Source: Nostoc sp. 'Peltigera membranacea cyanobiont' N6
GTDB taxonomy: Bacteria; Cyanobacteriota; Cyanobacteriia; Cyanobacteriales; Nostocaceae
NCBI RefSeq assembly: GCF_002949735.1
Contig: NZ_CP026681.1
Coordinates: 5,548,001 to 5,612,000 of the forward strand
Length of the DNA stretch: 64,000 nucleotides
Direction of reading: 5' to 3'
Part shown: positions 51,901 through 61,123 of the stretch, in pieces
Layout of the letters: the number at the start of each line of letters is the position of its first letter
How positions within the stretch are numbered: position 1 is the stretch's first letter
The notes under the pieces: model-generated
What the model was told of the DNA's origin: nothing
Databases searched by the model: none
Seen by the model: only the letters and a program-made list of their open reading frames with translations
Program-made: the position numbers and the translations under genes

Positions 51901-54900
51901 AAACACAACCAGAGGATTTATTCGGTTCTTTCGATGAAAATCCGCAACTGGTGTTTGAAGAAGTCGCCATAGACTCCACCTATATTCAGATGGAAACCAC
52001 AGAAAATACTGTGGGCGAACTATCGATTAGAGAAACTTCTTTAGATATTAATTTTGGAGAAAACTTAGATTCAGCCCAAACACAACCAGAGGATTTATTC
52101 GGTTCTTTCGATGAAAATCCGCAACTGGTGTTTGAAGAAGTCGCCATAGACTCCACCTATATTCAGATGGAAACCACAGAAAATACTGTGGATGAGCTAT
52201 CGATTAGAGAAACTTCTTTAGATATTAATTTTGGAGAAAACTTAGATTCAGCCCAAACACAACCAGAGGATTTATTCGGCTCTTTCGATGAAAATCCGCA
52301 ACTGGTGTTTGAAGAAGTCGCCATAGACTCTACCTATATTCAGATGGAAACCACAGAAAATACTGTGGACGAACTATCGATTAGAGAAACTTCTTTAGAT
52401 ATTAATTTTGGAGAAAACTTAGATTCAGCCCAAACACAACCAGAAATATTAGAGACTGAGGATAACAATAATTTAGAAACTGCCTTTGAATTCCCAATAA
52501 ACAGAGATTTTGAAGATATAGAGTTGGGTTTCACAAATGATTTCTTGTTTACAGAAACTGCTCTATTAGAATCAACAAACCAGGAAGAATTAAGAGAAAA
52601 TGCGACATCACAAGATGTCAATGACTTCACACAAACGGTTATTCAAGAAAATCTAGAAACCAATTTTTGGGAGCTAGGAGAGACATCTGAAGCGCTACCA
52701 GTGTCAGATGAAGAAAATGCTATTGTTGCCTCGACTGAAGAATTGGCAAGCACACAAGTAACTGCTCCAGATGATGATTTTGCAGACTTGGAAGCATTAC
52801 TAGGAGAGGAAGTAGTACTTAACCCCAAAGCTACCTCAATACCAGAACTAGATTTTGCAGCCCTAGAAGAATTGCTTGGTACAGATAACGAAACCGATGT
52901 CTCCGATGGGCTACGCCAACGCCAGCCCTTTAACGCTCAACCAGTCTTGGCGAAAAATACCATTCCATCACTAGCCATAGATGAATTTGGTGACTTGGAG
53001 AAGTTGCTAGCAGAAGCGGATCAAACAATATCCCATTCACCAGCAGCCAAATCAAACACCAGCAAAGCTCCCCGTCCCTCTACTCGTCGGGCTGCAAGAT
53101 TTGAAGAAACGATGAAGGTTCCAGTTAAACAACTGGACGATATGAGTAATTTAGTCGGGGAGTTGGTGGTAAACCGCAATACCTTAGAGCAAGATCATGA
53201 ACGGCTACGCCAGTCATTAGATAACTTGCTGATTCAGGTGCAACAACTCTCGGATGTGGGTGCAAGAATGCAAGAGTTGTACGAGCGATCGCTCCTAGAA
53301 GCTTCTCTGTTAGCTGGACGCAAAAAGAAAGACTCTGGCTTACAAGCGCCTGATTTCAATGCTGATAGGGGTTTTAGCGAGTTAGAAATGGATCGTTTTA
53401 CTCCCTTCCATACACTCTCACAGCAGATGATTGAGCGCATTGTGCGAGTGCGTGAGTCAGCTAGCGACATTGATTTTGTCACCGAAGAAACCGAGCGAGT
53501 CGCAAGGCAATTCCGCCAAGTAACCACCCAGCTACAAGAGGGATTAACTAGAGCGCGAATGGTTCCTTTTGCTCAAACTATCGATCGCTGGCGGCGAGGA
53601 GTGCGCGACAACGCCATCAAGTGTGGCAAACAAGTGGAGTTGGTAATCGAAGGTGGCGATACCTTAATTGACAAGATGATTTTGGATCATCTGACCGATC
53701 CGTTAACTCACATGCTGAATAATGCGATCGCTCACGGTATTGAAACCCCAGAAGAACGACAAGCGGCTGGTAAACCACCTGTAGGAATCATTACTATCCG
53801 TGCCTTCCACCAAGGGAACCAAACGATCATTTCTGTCGGCGATGATGGCGCAGGCATAGATTCTGCCAAGGTTAAGGCTAAGGCGGTGAAGATTGGCATG
53901 ATTACAGAAGCGCAGGCAAAAGCGATGTCTCGCCTGGAAGTTTACGATTTGCTGTTCCAGTCTGGTTTTACGATTAAAGACCAAGCCGATGAAATTTCCG
54001 GTCGTGGTGTGGGTATGGATGTAGTGCGTTCCGAGATTAGCGAAATTCGGGGGACAGTTAACACCGATTCTGCGATCGGCAAGGGAACTACCTTCACAAT
54101 TCGTCTACCACTGACTCTGAGTATTTGTAAAGCCCTCTGCTGCGTCTCCGATCGCTCTAGAATCGCTTTCCCAATGGACGGTGTAGAAGATACGCTGGAT
54201 ATCCCAGTGAAAAATATTCAGCACGATGCCAATGGCCAATCATTTATTTCTTGGCGCGATACGGTGCTGCCATTCCGTCCTTTAAAAGAACTTTTAACCT
54301 TCAATCGGCAAATCAGTCGCGGTAATGTCTATGGCGGTACGCGAGATGATGACATGGTTTCTGTGGTCGTAGTGCGATCGGCAAATACCATGATTGCTCT
54401 ACAGATTGACCTGGTGTTAAGCGAACAAGAAATTGTAATTAAGCAATTTGAAGGCCCAGCACCTAAACCCATTGGTGTCGCTGGTGCTACAGTCCTGGGT
54501 GATGGTCGGATTATGCCTATTGCTGACGTGCTGGAAATCATTGACATCTTCCAGGGACGGATTTCTACACAAATGGGTGGCAATTCTTGGCAACAGAAAG
54601 GGGTTCCTCAAGACACCTCTCCTGCGAAGATTGACCCGACAGTGTTAATCGTGGATGACTCCATTACAGTCCGAGAATTGCTATCCCTGACATTTAACAA
54701 AGCAGGTTATCGCGTCGAACAGGCGCGTGATGGTCAAGAAGCCTGGGATAAACTCCGCTCTGGTCTGCCTTGCGATATCGTATTTTGCGACATCGAAATG
54801 CCTCGTTGCGATGGTCTGGAATTACTCTCTCGCATTCAAAAAGACTCTAACCTCAACCATCTACCGATCGCAATGCTCACCTCGCGGGGTGCAGACAAGC

Positions 54901-55031
54901 ACAGACAAATTGCCGCTCAACTCGGTGCAAGTGGCTACTTTACCAAGCCCTACCTCGAAGAAGCTCTCCTCGAAGCGGCGGCACGGATGTTGAAAGGGGA
55001 AAAACTTGTTAGCACTACGAGTAATGTTTAG
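48936..55031 (+). CDS. hmpE: HmpE, CheA-like hybrid histidine kinase with a 59-residue repeat array
   Basis: A 2031-aa CheA/PilL-type kinase. Hpt domain with phospho-His49 (FRAAHSIKGGAAMLG); a very long acidic linker (about 140-1370); dimerisation segment (MKVPVKQLDDMSNLVGELVV, about 1395); ATPase with HMLNNAIAHGIE, GDDGAGID and GRGVGMDVV; CheW-like domain; C-terminal receiver with Asp1952 (VFCDIEMPRCDG). Inside the linker, residues 819-1169 are six nearly identical 59-residue units (LFGSFDENPQLVFEEVAI...). Last gene of the hmp operon, with a hairpin after it. The role is to receive HmpD signals and phosphorylate HmpB and probably HmpA. Confidence 0.95.
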   Translation: MLPEQQQRILGYFIEEARDHLNTIEQGLLNLEGTLNDPEMISEVFRAAHSIKGGAAMLGLTSIQHTSHRLEDCFKVLKDNPVKIDQKLESLFLGVSDTLKSLLEHLSGPYGLSEDAANTLMSETEPVFQWLYEHLELLVQQGKIGASSSTDATELHTNSLENVSTLTEIFLRRDIPSLAEDTHQESPEISVSVAPQQGRDERGLANSVRSPVMAKEHNNWGEFQAQVLQTLREMLQLFKQTTTPSTRQNLQQCCYQLVKLGETWNLSKWCGLCQAAASAIGNSENSYLTLAKIVITEIKQAQELVLQGREAEIAISQQLEALLSLAEIELLEVTPDLFDAQAAVLRESSTASEPILSGNTKQLNLAQTTEELNLDKDASVRPYVQQGTPLNAATHTSFAFTTHDEAHPISNNLDPNGPEVGIAELNTLADLFEGETPELDESWHQEETLDIVATDDFGIDFSSTDAEDAHSDLSDLLSFDRAATTATTEDLSLLFGDNFLEKETSEPQNQQISATTLDLSDINVLDINLDSSSEDLQEFIDISSETNQLASVKKDDIFEDSLTLDLDDDPEILPTGEVTQPETEAFASAELSINQPNSFDNLLSETRNANWVEEITPSDYIELPQQIGLASDNPFAEMEEQTLLPTSEPEIGDLFDTSPATAPEFSQSENDLSNFWNQESTEEQNEFDSLIEQNVERALEESLFATTDDIFADSQQTISSPLASFDLEDLDINFQHQEQLDLIFSSDSGDDLFDELALSDSTISPAISNTSTPEILLFGQHPGEENLMRSQQPEALDFAPEFTHQSPEISAVDLELHSFGSFDENPQLVFEEVAIESTYIQMETTEKTVDELSIRETSLDINFGENLDSAQTQPEDLFGSFDENPQLVFEEVAIDSTYIQMETTENTVGELSIRETSLDINFGENLDSAQTQPEDLFGSFDENPQLVFEEVAIDSTYIQMETTENTVGELSIRETSLDINFGENLDSAQTQPEDLFGSFDENPQLVFEEVAIDSTYIQMETTENTVGELSIRETSLDINFGENLDSAQTQPEDLFGSFDENPQLVFEEVAIDSTYIQMETTENTVDELSIRETSLDINFGENLDSAQTQPEDLFGSFDENPQLVFEEVAIDSTYIQMETTENTVDELSIRETSLDINFGENLDSAQTQPEILETEDNNNLETAFEFPINRDFEDIELGFTNDFLFTETALLESTNQEELRENATSQDVNDFTQTVIQENLETNFWELGETSEALPVSDEENAIVASTEELASTQVTAPDDDFADLEALLGEEVVLNPKATSIPELDFAALEELLGTDNETDVSDGLRQRQPFNAQPVLAKNTIPSLAIDEFGDLEKLLAEADQTISHSPAAKSNTSKAPRPSTRRAARFEETMKVPVKQLDDMSNLVGELVVNRNTLEQDHERLRQSLDNLLIQVQQLSDVGARMQELYERSLLEASLLAGRKKKDSGLQAPDFNADRGFSELEMDRFTPFHTLSQQMIERIVRVRESASDIDFVTEETERVARQFRQVTTQLQEGLTRARMVPFAQTIDRWRRGVRDNAIKCGKQVELVIEGGDTLIDKMILDHLTDPLTHMLNNAIAHGIETPEERQAAGKPPVGIITIRAFHQGNQTIISVGDDGAGIDSAKVKAKAVKIGMITEAQAKAMSRLEVYDLLFQSGFTIKDQADEISGRGVGMDVVRSEISEIRGTVNTDSAIGKGTTFTIRLPLTLSICKALCCVSDRSRIAFPMDGVEDTLDIPVKNIQHDANGQSFISWRDTVLPFRPLKELLTFNRQISRGNVYGGTRDDDMVSVVVVRSANTMIALQIDLVLSEQEIVIKQFEGPAPKPIGVAGATVLGDGRIMPIADVLEIIDIFQGRISTQMGGNSWQQKGVPQDTSPAKIDPTVLIVDDSITVRELLSLTFNKAGYRVEQARDGQEAWDKLRSGLPCDIVFCDIEMPRCDGLELLSRIQKDSNLNHLPIAMLTSRGADKHRQIAAQLGASGYFTKPYLEEALLEAAARMLKGEKLVSTTSNV
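51390..52442. repeat. Six 177-bp tandem repeats inside hmpE
   Basis: Units begin at 51393, 51570, 51747, 51924, 52101 and 52278, exactly 177 bp (59 codons) apart. They differ at only a handful of bases: GTGGGC in units 2-4 against GTGGAC/GTGGAT in units 1, 5 and 6; unit 1 also has GAGTCTACC and AAGACT. The low divergence implies recent amplification. Confidence 0.97.
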
Positions 55032-55042
55032 TGACATTCCCA

Positions 55043-55069
55043 CCCACCCCTAGAAGGGGTGGGATTCTT
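55043..55069 (+). terminator. Terminator of the hmp operon
   Basis: CCCACCCCT (55043-55051) and AGGGGTGGG (55055-55063) pair perfectly with a 3-nt loop, followed by ATTCTTA. Twelve bases after the hmpE stop. Confidence 0.85.
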
Positions 55070-55604
55070 AGTTCATCCAGTCCACAAAAAATGATTAATT
55101 TCCTAATCAAATCCGTGCGAAGTTAGCTAGCAACAACGAGCAAACCAGTTTCTTAAATGTTGAGGATTTATTAATCGGAAAATGGAGCAGTTGCAGAGAT
55201 ACTTGGAAGTTTCTGACGAGCAGGTGTTAGGGGCGGTGAGTTTGGAGATGCTGTCACCAGTGACTAGAAGTGTTATAAAGATAGACACTGGTGAAAAGCT
55301 AGAAATTGATGTGAATAGTCTCCATTAGGGGAAGTAATTATCAAGAAAAAGGCAAAGTCAAAGACCCTGTTAAATATTTCGCAAAATAGCTAAAATTAAG
55401 ATTTAGAATCGCCGGAATTGTCTGTTTGTATGCAAACTTGCTCTATAACGAAGTACCCGCAGGGTATTGTGCCCCTACCGACAAATTAGGGTTCCAGCTA
55501 AATGGCAACATTGCTCTGCTGAGTTTAGGTATTGTCAGTGTTGAGTTGCTCCATTCTGGATTCTCCACTCACACTTGTCTATTAATTACGTAAGTTTTAT
55601 ATAA
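55070..55604. other. Spacer before the insertion sequence, one doubtful small frame
   Basis: A 48-codon frame at 55182-55328 (MEQLQRYLEVSDEQVLGAVS...) starts with ATG but has no recognisable family; it could be a gene remnant. Nothing else supported. Confidence 0.4.
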
Positions 55605-57721
55605 CCCACATTCCGCACTTCAATTTGAAGTACAAATTAATTACAGTTAATGAAAACGCAAAAAATTAGAATAATTAAGAAAATAATACTCAACGAATCT
55701 GATTTTGAAAAAAAAAATCAAATATAAAATATTTTCTACATCAAGTAGTTTATCTAAGCAACAAAAATTATAGGAACGATTATTTTCCCTTTGAATATTA
55801 ATAAGTTGTCACTTTACTGTGTTGTTGTTTAGATTAAGAGATTAGATAGTATTTTTGACAAGACACTGGGAGAAAATTCAAAATAAAATTGCGTTCTTGG
55901 GTTAGATTAACAATTTGATTAACTCCATTCAAAGTCAAAATGTGAATCCCTTGAAAGCATTGAAATATCCATTTTAATGTGGGGCACTTCGTTAATTTAC
56001 CTAGTTGATTTTTAACTCCGATATTGGCTCTTTTTAAACTATTTCTTAGTTCCCTCTGACCGAGATTATAAACTAATAAGCACAAAGACATTAAAAATAA
56101 CATCGTCTCGATTCTTTCAGGATTTTCTACAAAGAAACTATCAGTGAAAAATAAAGGATTTTTCAGAAATCTAAATCCTCTTTCGCAAGACTGTTGATTT
56201 TTATAATTTGTAATAATTTCTGATGACTTTAATTTCTCATCTTCAACTAAATTAGTTGCTAAAATAAATCTTCCAGCTTCTTTTTTTATCATTGCTATCT
56301 CTTCTAGTTTTTGATGATCCACTCCCTCGATTTTATAAATAGTCTTATTTTTCGATGTCTTGTCAATAAGTTTAGCTTCTTGAATTTCAAAGAACTTTAG
56401 TTTTTTGTTTATGCTTTTTAGTTTGTATCGAGCTTGGTCGGGATTTTGAAAATCTTCTTTTTTTAATTGGTTGAGCAGTTTTTCCACTTTATTTTTTTCT
56501 GCTTTGAGATTTTTCTCTAGCTTTTCTAAATCACTTTTTTGTCTTTTTTGACTTTCTACTATTAGCCAGATTTGTTTGATACCACCATAATTTACTATTT
56601 CTTCTTTCCACTTATATCCGTCTAAATTTAGGATTCTTCTCTTCTCTATTTCTTCGGAATCTATCTCTTCTATCTCTACCGACTGAACTAATTCCTTCGC
56701 TCTTTTTATCGTCATTGGGACTCTAGTTATCCATTTTAAATGTTCGATTAATTTGATATTTTCTTGACTATATAATGCACTATCACAGACCATGATACTC
56801 TCAAAATTTATTTGCTTTTTAAATTCTACTAAGATTTTTCCAAAAACTGCTTTATCTGCTTCGTTCCCATCTCCAACTCTCATTAGTAATGGGATGTCTC
56901 CATCACTACTTGTTATTAAATCTAAAACGCATTGCTTTAAATCTGGTCTATGATCGCGAGAATATCCTTTAGTGATAATTATTGGTTTTTCTTTGATTAT
57001 TTCTGCTTCTTTCTCTTGTTCTTTTTCCCTTGTGTATTCTCCATGTAGATGAAATGATGTGGCATCTAAATGAGAATATTTGGTCTCTATCTTAAATTTA
57101 TTTATAACTGATAAGACAATTTCTATAAATAGACTATTCAATCCATATTTATATAATTCATCCATGACTCTTCCGATTTTATCGTCATTTATATAATCAC
57201 TTTTTACTCCGCAACCCAATAAGTTTTCAATTCCTTTATCTTCAAAAAATTGACTAAATAAGTATAAAGGTCTTGAGACGAATCCTAATCCATTGATTAA
57301 AATCGCTTTGACCACTGTTCCCGATGAAATTTTTTCTCTTCCATCTATGCCTAATTTGGAGTTGATTGTTTCAACTATTCCTATTTCATCAATTAGTCCA
57401 GCTACTATTCCTAAGTGATCTAAGTTTTTAATCCCAATCTCTTTTTTTTGATAATCCATTTTTTTTGGTGAGATTTTATTTATCAAAGTTTGATTCCTAA
57501 TTCTCTCACTTTTTTTGATCGTCCTTATTTCTTTAGCAGCAAAAATACTTATCATCCCACGCTCTGTGCTTCACTTTGTAACATCCTAAGATAACCAAAT
57601 ATAGCGATCGCTATAAGCATCGTCCAGCCAATAATTGTCAGTATTAATACCGAATAATATGAATCTTCTTGGTAACTATTTTTGTCTTATTTGTAATACG
57701 TTTTGAAGTGCGGAAGATGGG
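55605..57721 (-). mobile_element. IS1634-family insertion sequence, intact
   Basis: Ends CCCACATTCCGCACTTCAA (55605-55623) and, reversed, CCCATCTTCCGCACTTCAA (57703-57721) are 17/19 identical inverted repeats. The same 6 bp, ATATAA, flank both sides (55599-55604 and 57722-57727) as a target duplication. The 2117-bp element carries one full transposase gene on the minus strand. Confidence 0.9.
55834..57555 (-). CDS. IS1634-family transposase
   Basis: A 573-aa DDE transposase. The N-terminal DUF4277-type domain (IKNLDHLGIVAGLIDEIGIV, then GTVVKAILINGLGFVSRPLY) is followed by the catalytic core: KYSHLDATSFHLHGEY (first Asp), MVCDSALYSQENIKLIE (second Asp) and the Glu region QSCERGFRFLKNPLFF. 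A coiled-coil insertion lies at about 340-400. The true start may be MDYQKKEIG (57459). No frameshift, so probably active. Strongly AT-rich compared with neighbours. Confidence 0.93.
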   Translation of the reverse strand: MISIFAAKEIRTIKKSERIRNQTLINKISPKKMDYQKKEIGIKNLDHLGIVAGLIDEIGIVETINSKLGIDGREKISSGTVVKAILINGLGFVSRPLYLFSQFFEDKGIENLLGCGVKSDYINDDKIGRVMDELYKYGLNSLFIEIVLSVINKFKIETKYSHLDATSFHLHGEYTREKEQEKEAEIIKEKPIIITKGYSRDHRPDLKQCVLDLITSSDGDIPLLMRVGDGNEADKAVFGKILVEFKKQINFESIMVCDSALYSQENIKLIEHLKWITRVPMTIKRAKELVQSVEIEEIDSEEIEKRRILNLDGYKWKEEIVNYGGIKQIWLIVESQKRQKSDLEKLEKNLKAEKNKVEKLLNQLKKEDFQNPDQARYKLKSINKKLKFFEIQEAKLIDKTSKNKTIYKIEGVDHQKLEEIAMIKKEAGRFILATNLVEDEKLKSSEIITNYKNQQSCERGFRFLKNPLFFTDSFFVENPERIETMLFLMSLCLLVYNLGQRELRNSLKRANIGVKNQLGKLTKCPTLKWIFQCFQGIHILTLNGVNQIVNLTQERNFILNFLPVSCQKYYLIS

Positions 57722-57727
57722 ATATAA

Positions 57728-58283
57728 AGTACTACAGCTAACCTGCTTTTAGTACTGAATCTCAAATTTGCACTGTCTTCTGCTCAACTTTAGATATATC
57801 GGAGGAACAAATTTGGTATACCTAATCATTTGTCTATACCAAAATCTACGTTAGAAAGATAACAGATTAAACATCTAAGCAATAGAGACTATAACGAGAA
57901 AAAACTACGTTATAGCCTCCAATAACAGTGAATTTAGCTGCACGTTGCCAAGAAAAACAAAATATGTAGCTTTTCTGTACTTGACTAGTGCTAGATTTAG
58001 GTTACTCTTAAATCGGAACGCTTCATATAAGAATCTACCCTGACAGAAGCGTATAAAGATATAGTTAAATTTCGCAATTCTGTCCGAGATTTTTAATTTG
58101 CAAACTGAATAGTTTGATACGGCGCTCAAAACTCCGATCTACTACCCTAAACAAGGTAGCCAATTAAAGACTCAATATTATCTGTCTGGTAATTGTAGTG
58201 AATAGTTTACAATACCAGTGGATGAGAAAATCTAAAGAAAATATAAAAGAAACTCAAATGACTGTGGTGTCTGGAGGACAAAA
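57728..58283. other. Spacer after the insertion sequence, no gene seen
   Basis: AT-rich, with short minus-strand frames lacking any family or ribosome site. The promoter of the DUF1815 gene should lie in its right part. Confidence 0.45.
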
Positions 58284-58628
58284 GTGTTTCTGAGACTAGC
58301 ACATCAACATCGACAATTCGTCCAAGACTTGGTAATGAACCTGCAAGCCTTGGCGGTCGTATTAGAGCGGCGCGGGTATCCTGCTTCTTGTTATACCTGT
58401 GGCGACCAAATGAATAGTGCATCATTTATGGTTAGCTTGGGTGATAACCACCTGATTCGGTTTTTGGTATCCGATTATGGGATTACTTGGACGGAAATGC
58501 GGGATGACCGCGAATTAATGAAGCTAGAAGGTGCAGAGGCAATTAGCCAACTGGACGAACTGGCCGATCTTGTCAAGCAATCTATGCAAACCGATACAGG
58601 CTCTAAAATTCTTGCCAAGAAGTATTAA
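58284..58628 (+). CDS. DUF1815-family protein
   Basis: A 114-aa cytosolic protein conserved in cyanobacteria: FLRLAHQHRQFVQDLVMNLQ, ALAVVLERRGYPASCYTCGD, then DYGITWTEMRDDREL. Two close cysteines (CYTC) may bind metal or be redox-active. Function unknown. GTG start at 58284, with GGAGGA six bases before it (58272-58277). Confidence 0.88.
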   Translation: MFLRLAHQHRQFVQDLVMNLQALAVVLERRGYPASCYTCGDQMNSASFMVSLGDNHLIRFLVSDYGITWTEMRDDRELMKLEGAEAISQLDELADLVKQSMQTDTGSKILAKKY

Positions 58629-59087
58629 GCTTCCAAAGGTCGATCGCAAATTAGAAATCGATTATCGGTAATTGGTAATGGTGGCTTAGTTAGCGATCGC
58701 TCTTATTTATCCTGTTATCCATTGCCTTTAAGTGATTGGCTCGTGGCTGGCCCATCACGTACTTTTTTGTATCTACCAAAACCTCACGAACCGAATTTTG
58801 AGCCTTTAGCTGAAAGTTAAAACGCACTCCTAATCACAATCAACATAATTAGTAATTACTAATTCATAATTCATAATCAAAAGACACGTTAAAAATATTG
58901 CAACTATCAAGCAAGTAGCGTCGTTTTATTTGGAGTTTAAATCTACTTACATAACGAAATTATAAATTATGAATTATGAATTATGAATTTTTAATGAATT
59001 TTCTAGCTGACACATCAGCCATAAGCTTGAAAAAGGCATCCTTTGACAGCAGGTGGGGAACGATCGACACCTAAAGTCCATTGCCAA
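58629..59087. other. Spacer with an unstarted reading frame and inverted ATTCATAA repeats
   Basis: A plus-strand stretch ending at 58820 reads ...VSDRSYLSCYPLPLSDWLVA...EPNFEPLAES without any usable start codon; it looks like a decayed or very short gene. At 58855-58880 and 58964-58993 lie AATTCATAATTCATAA and its inverse, facing each other. No other gene seen. Confidence 0.5.
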
Positions 59088-59724
59088 TCAAAATAAAGGA
59101 TGCCAATAGTACGGATGACTAAAATCATTAACCGCCACCACGGGTAGATTGTGACTTCTTACCTTCCAGTCTCCGGTAATTAATGAGACTTGGGCTTGCC
59201 GTAAAGCTTCAGTTTTAGTCAACTTATCGGTGGAAAATATACTATAAAAAGCGCTCATGAGTGCCTGTGTACCACCATCATCCACAGACCCGAGGCGATC
59301 GCATCTTGCGCCAGTTTGTTGCATCTGATAGCCAAAGCCCAAAATTTCCTCACCATTACCTAACTTACCTCCCAAGCCGGTTTCACAGGCGCTCAACACT
59401 ACCAAAGTGCTTCAGGTGTTATTGAATGTTACTGCTTCCCAAGAGCGATCTCCATGTTCTCTAGTGATAGCTAATGCTTGCTGTAATCTCTGCAACGCTT
59501 CTTTCCATTGGCCTTGCTGAGATTCTTTGATAGCTTCTTCATTGAGCCTTTCAATTTCTGAAAGCTGATTATTCTTGGGTAAAGCTTGAGCTTTTTTTTG
59601 TAGAGTTGTATCTCAAGCTTGCATTTGTGCTTACCTGGTCATTGTCTGGTTAGGCCATCCCAAAACCGAGTAAACTAAGTAGAGTTAAAGTAATAACACT
59701 AACATACTGGAGATTAGGCTGCAT
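59088..59724 (-). pseudogene. Decayed exported CHAT/TPR-type protein
   Basis: Reading from 59724: a signal peptide MQPNLQYVSVITLTLLSLLG, then an in-frame TAA (GFGMA-stop-PDNDQ), a frame change, a TPR-like piece (ESQQGQWKEALQRLQQALAI), another stop, and then the C-terminal part of a CHAT peptidase (VVLSACETGLGGKLGNGEEI) to 59088. Most of the protein between the TPR and the CHAT active-site Cys is deleted. At least three lesions make it a clear pseudogene. Confidence 0.82.
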
Positions 59725-59826
59725 AACAAAATACTCCCCATACTCGGAAGTGTAAATATTAAATCGAGAATTCTTGCAACGCAATTAATTTTTACGCTAT
59801 TAAATATTTGGAAAATTTATTTATAG

Positions 59827-60345
59827 GTGCTTAAAAAAGTGAAAAGGTCACAAGAAAAACCTAGCCAACCAGAATTACCACCTACTAGCGCTCTTGACAA
59901 TCCATCAAGTCATGAATTTGGGAATTGGTTTGAATATCCTGTGAGAGTGCAACCCCACCACACTGACTATTCTGGTGTTGTTTGGCACGGTTCCTATATA
60001 GCTTGGATGGAAGAAGCGCGGATTGAATGCTTGCGATCTATAGGGATTGAATTTGCTGATTTAGTCGCTATAGGTTGCGATTTACCAGTTGTAGAAATGT
60101 CATTGCGCTATCACCGTTCAATTCAATTGGGTATGACAGTGGTGGTAAAAACCCGCATGGCTGAGGTAACTGGTGTCCGAATCAATTGGGATTATGCCAT
60201 AGTCTCAATTGATGGACAACAATTGTACGTTACTGCCAAGGTGACTTTAGTAGCTTTAGATCGCGAAAGAGGCAAGATTATGCGTCAGCTGCCGCCAAGT
60301 TTTAAGGATGCATTAGCTAAGATTTCAGCATTAAATAATGATTGA
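59827..60345 (+). CDS. 4HBT hotdog-fold acyl-CoA thioesterase
   Basis: A 172-aa thioesterase-fold protein. The active-site stretch is HHTDYSGVVWHGSYIAWMEEAR (Asp about 49, His about 56), followed by LPVVEMSLRYHRSIQLGM, typical of the YbgC/4-hydroxybenzoyl-CoA group. In cyanobacteria a family member hydrolyses DHNA-CoA in phylloquinone synthesis, but this one has a 35-residue polar N-terminal extension and its substrate is open. GTG start. Confidence 0.85.
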   Translation: MLKKVKRSQEKPSQPELPPTSALDNPSSHEFGNWFEYPVRVQPHHTDYSGVVWHGSYIAWMEEARIECLRSIGIEFADLVAIGCDLPVVEMSLRYHRSIQLGMTVVVKTRMAEVTGVRINWDYAIVSIDGQQLYVTAKVTLVALDRERGKIMRQLPPSFKDALAKISALNND

Positions 60346-60588
60346 CTAACAAAGGTTACAAGTAGCTAGGCGTAAATAAATTCAAGTTTGTGGTAAGGAT
60401 TTAAGTTCTTACTACAAACAATGGATGGCTTACTAATACCATTTCTTTGTGAGGCTGCGCCAAATTCTCATGGCTTCTTTCTTTGTGTTCTTTGCGGTTC
60501 GTTCCTTATATAGTTTGGCGCATCTTCATACAGAATTGGTATAAGTAAGAACTGGATCTTTGTGTTGAATTCAATTAATTTTACTTTT

Positions 60589-60807
60589 TTACTTGCCGCT
60601 TTGGATGTTTGATAGAGTTTGAGTAAACTGCATTATGTGATGCCAAATATCTTGTGGAGTAATGCCAAAACTAATATTTAATAAAATAAGAATTGCGGCA
60701 ATAGTGAAGGCACTCTTCAGGGTTGCTTTCAACAACTTCCACAATATTATGAAGACAATCCAAGCTACAATCAGCGTAGCAATCATAATATATAAATTCC
60801 TTAACAA
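60589..60807 (-). CDS. Small hydrophobic membrane protein
   Basis: A 72-aa predicted protein with two membrane helices (IMIATLIVAWIVFIILWKLL and FTIAAILILLNISFGI) and a polar tail TPQDIWHHIMQFTQTL. No named family recognised; similar small proteins are found across cyanobacteria. ATG at 60807. Confidence 0.55.
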   Translation of the reverse strand: MLRNLYIMIATLIVAWIVFIILWKLLKATLKSAFTIAAILILLNISFGITPQDIWHHIMQFTQTLSNIQSGK

Positions 60808-61123
60808 TAGCCCTTACCAGAGAAGATGTTTATTCAGTAAGGGGAAATTTTATCTGAAGTAAAAATTATTAGTGCTAAAGCTATTAGACTTAATTTGGAA
60901 TAGATATTAAAGCCAATATTGTTGTCTAACTGCGCCAATTTTATATTATCTAAAAATGAGACAATAATTCAGGTGAGAGCAACTTATTTGGCAATTTGGC
61001 AGAATTTATGAAATGTTTTTTACTGGCAATTTTGTATCAATAATTACAATTTCTGGAAGGATATATTTAGAAGTTCGGAAGCAAAAGAAACCTGGTGCAG
61101 TTGTATAGGTTACTCAAGACTCC
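60808..61123. other. AT-rich spacer, no gene seen
   Basis: No open frame with a start and coding pattern. It lies between two minus-strand genes and should carry the promoter for the one at 60589. Confidence 0.45.
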
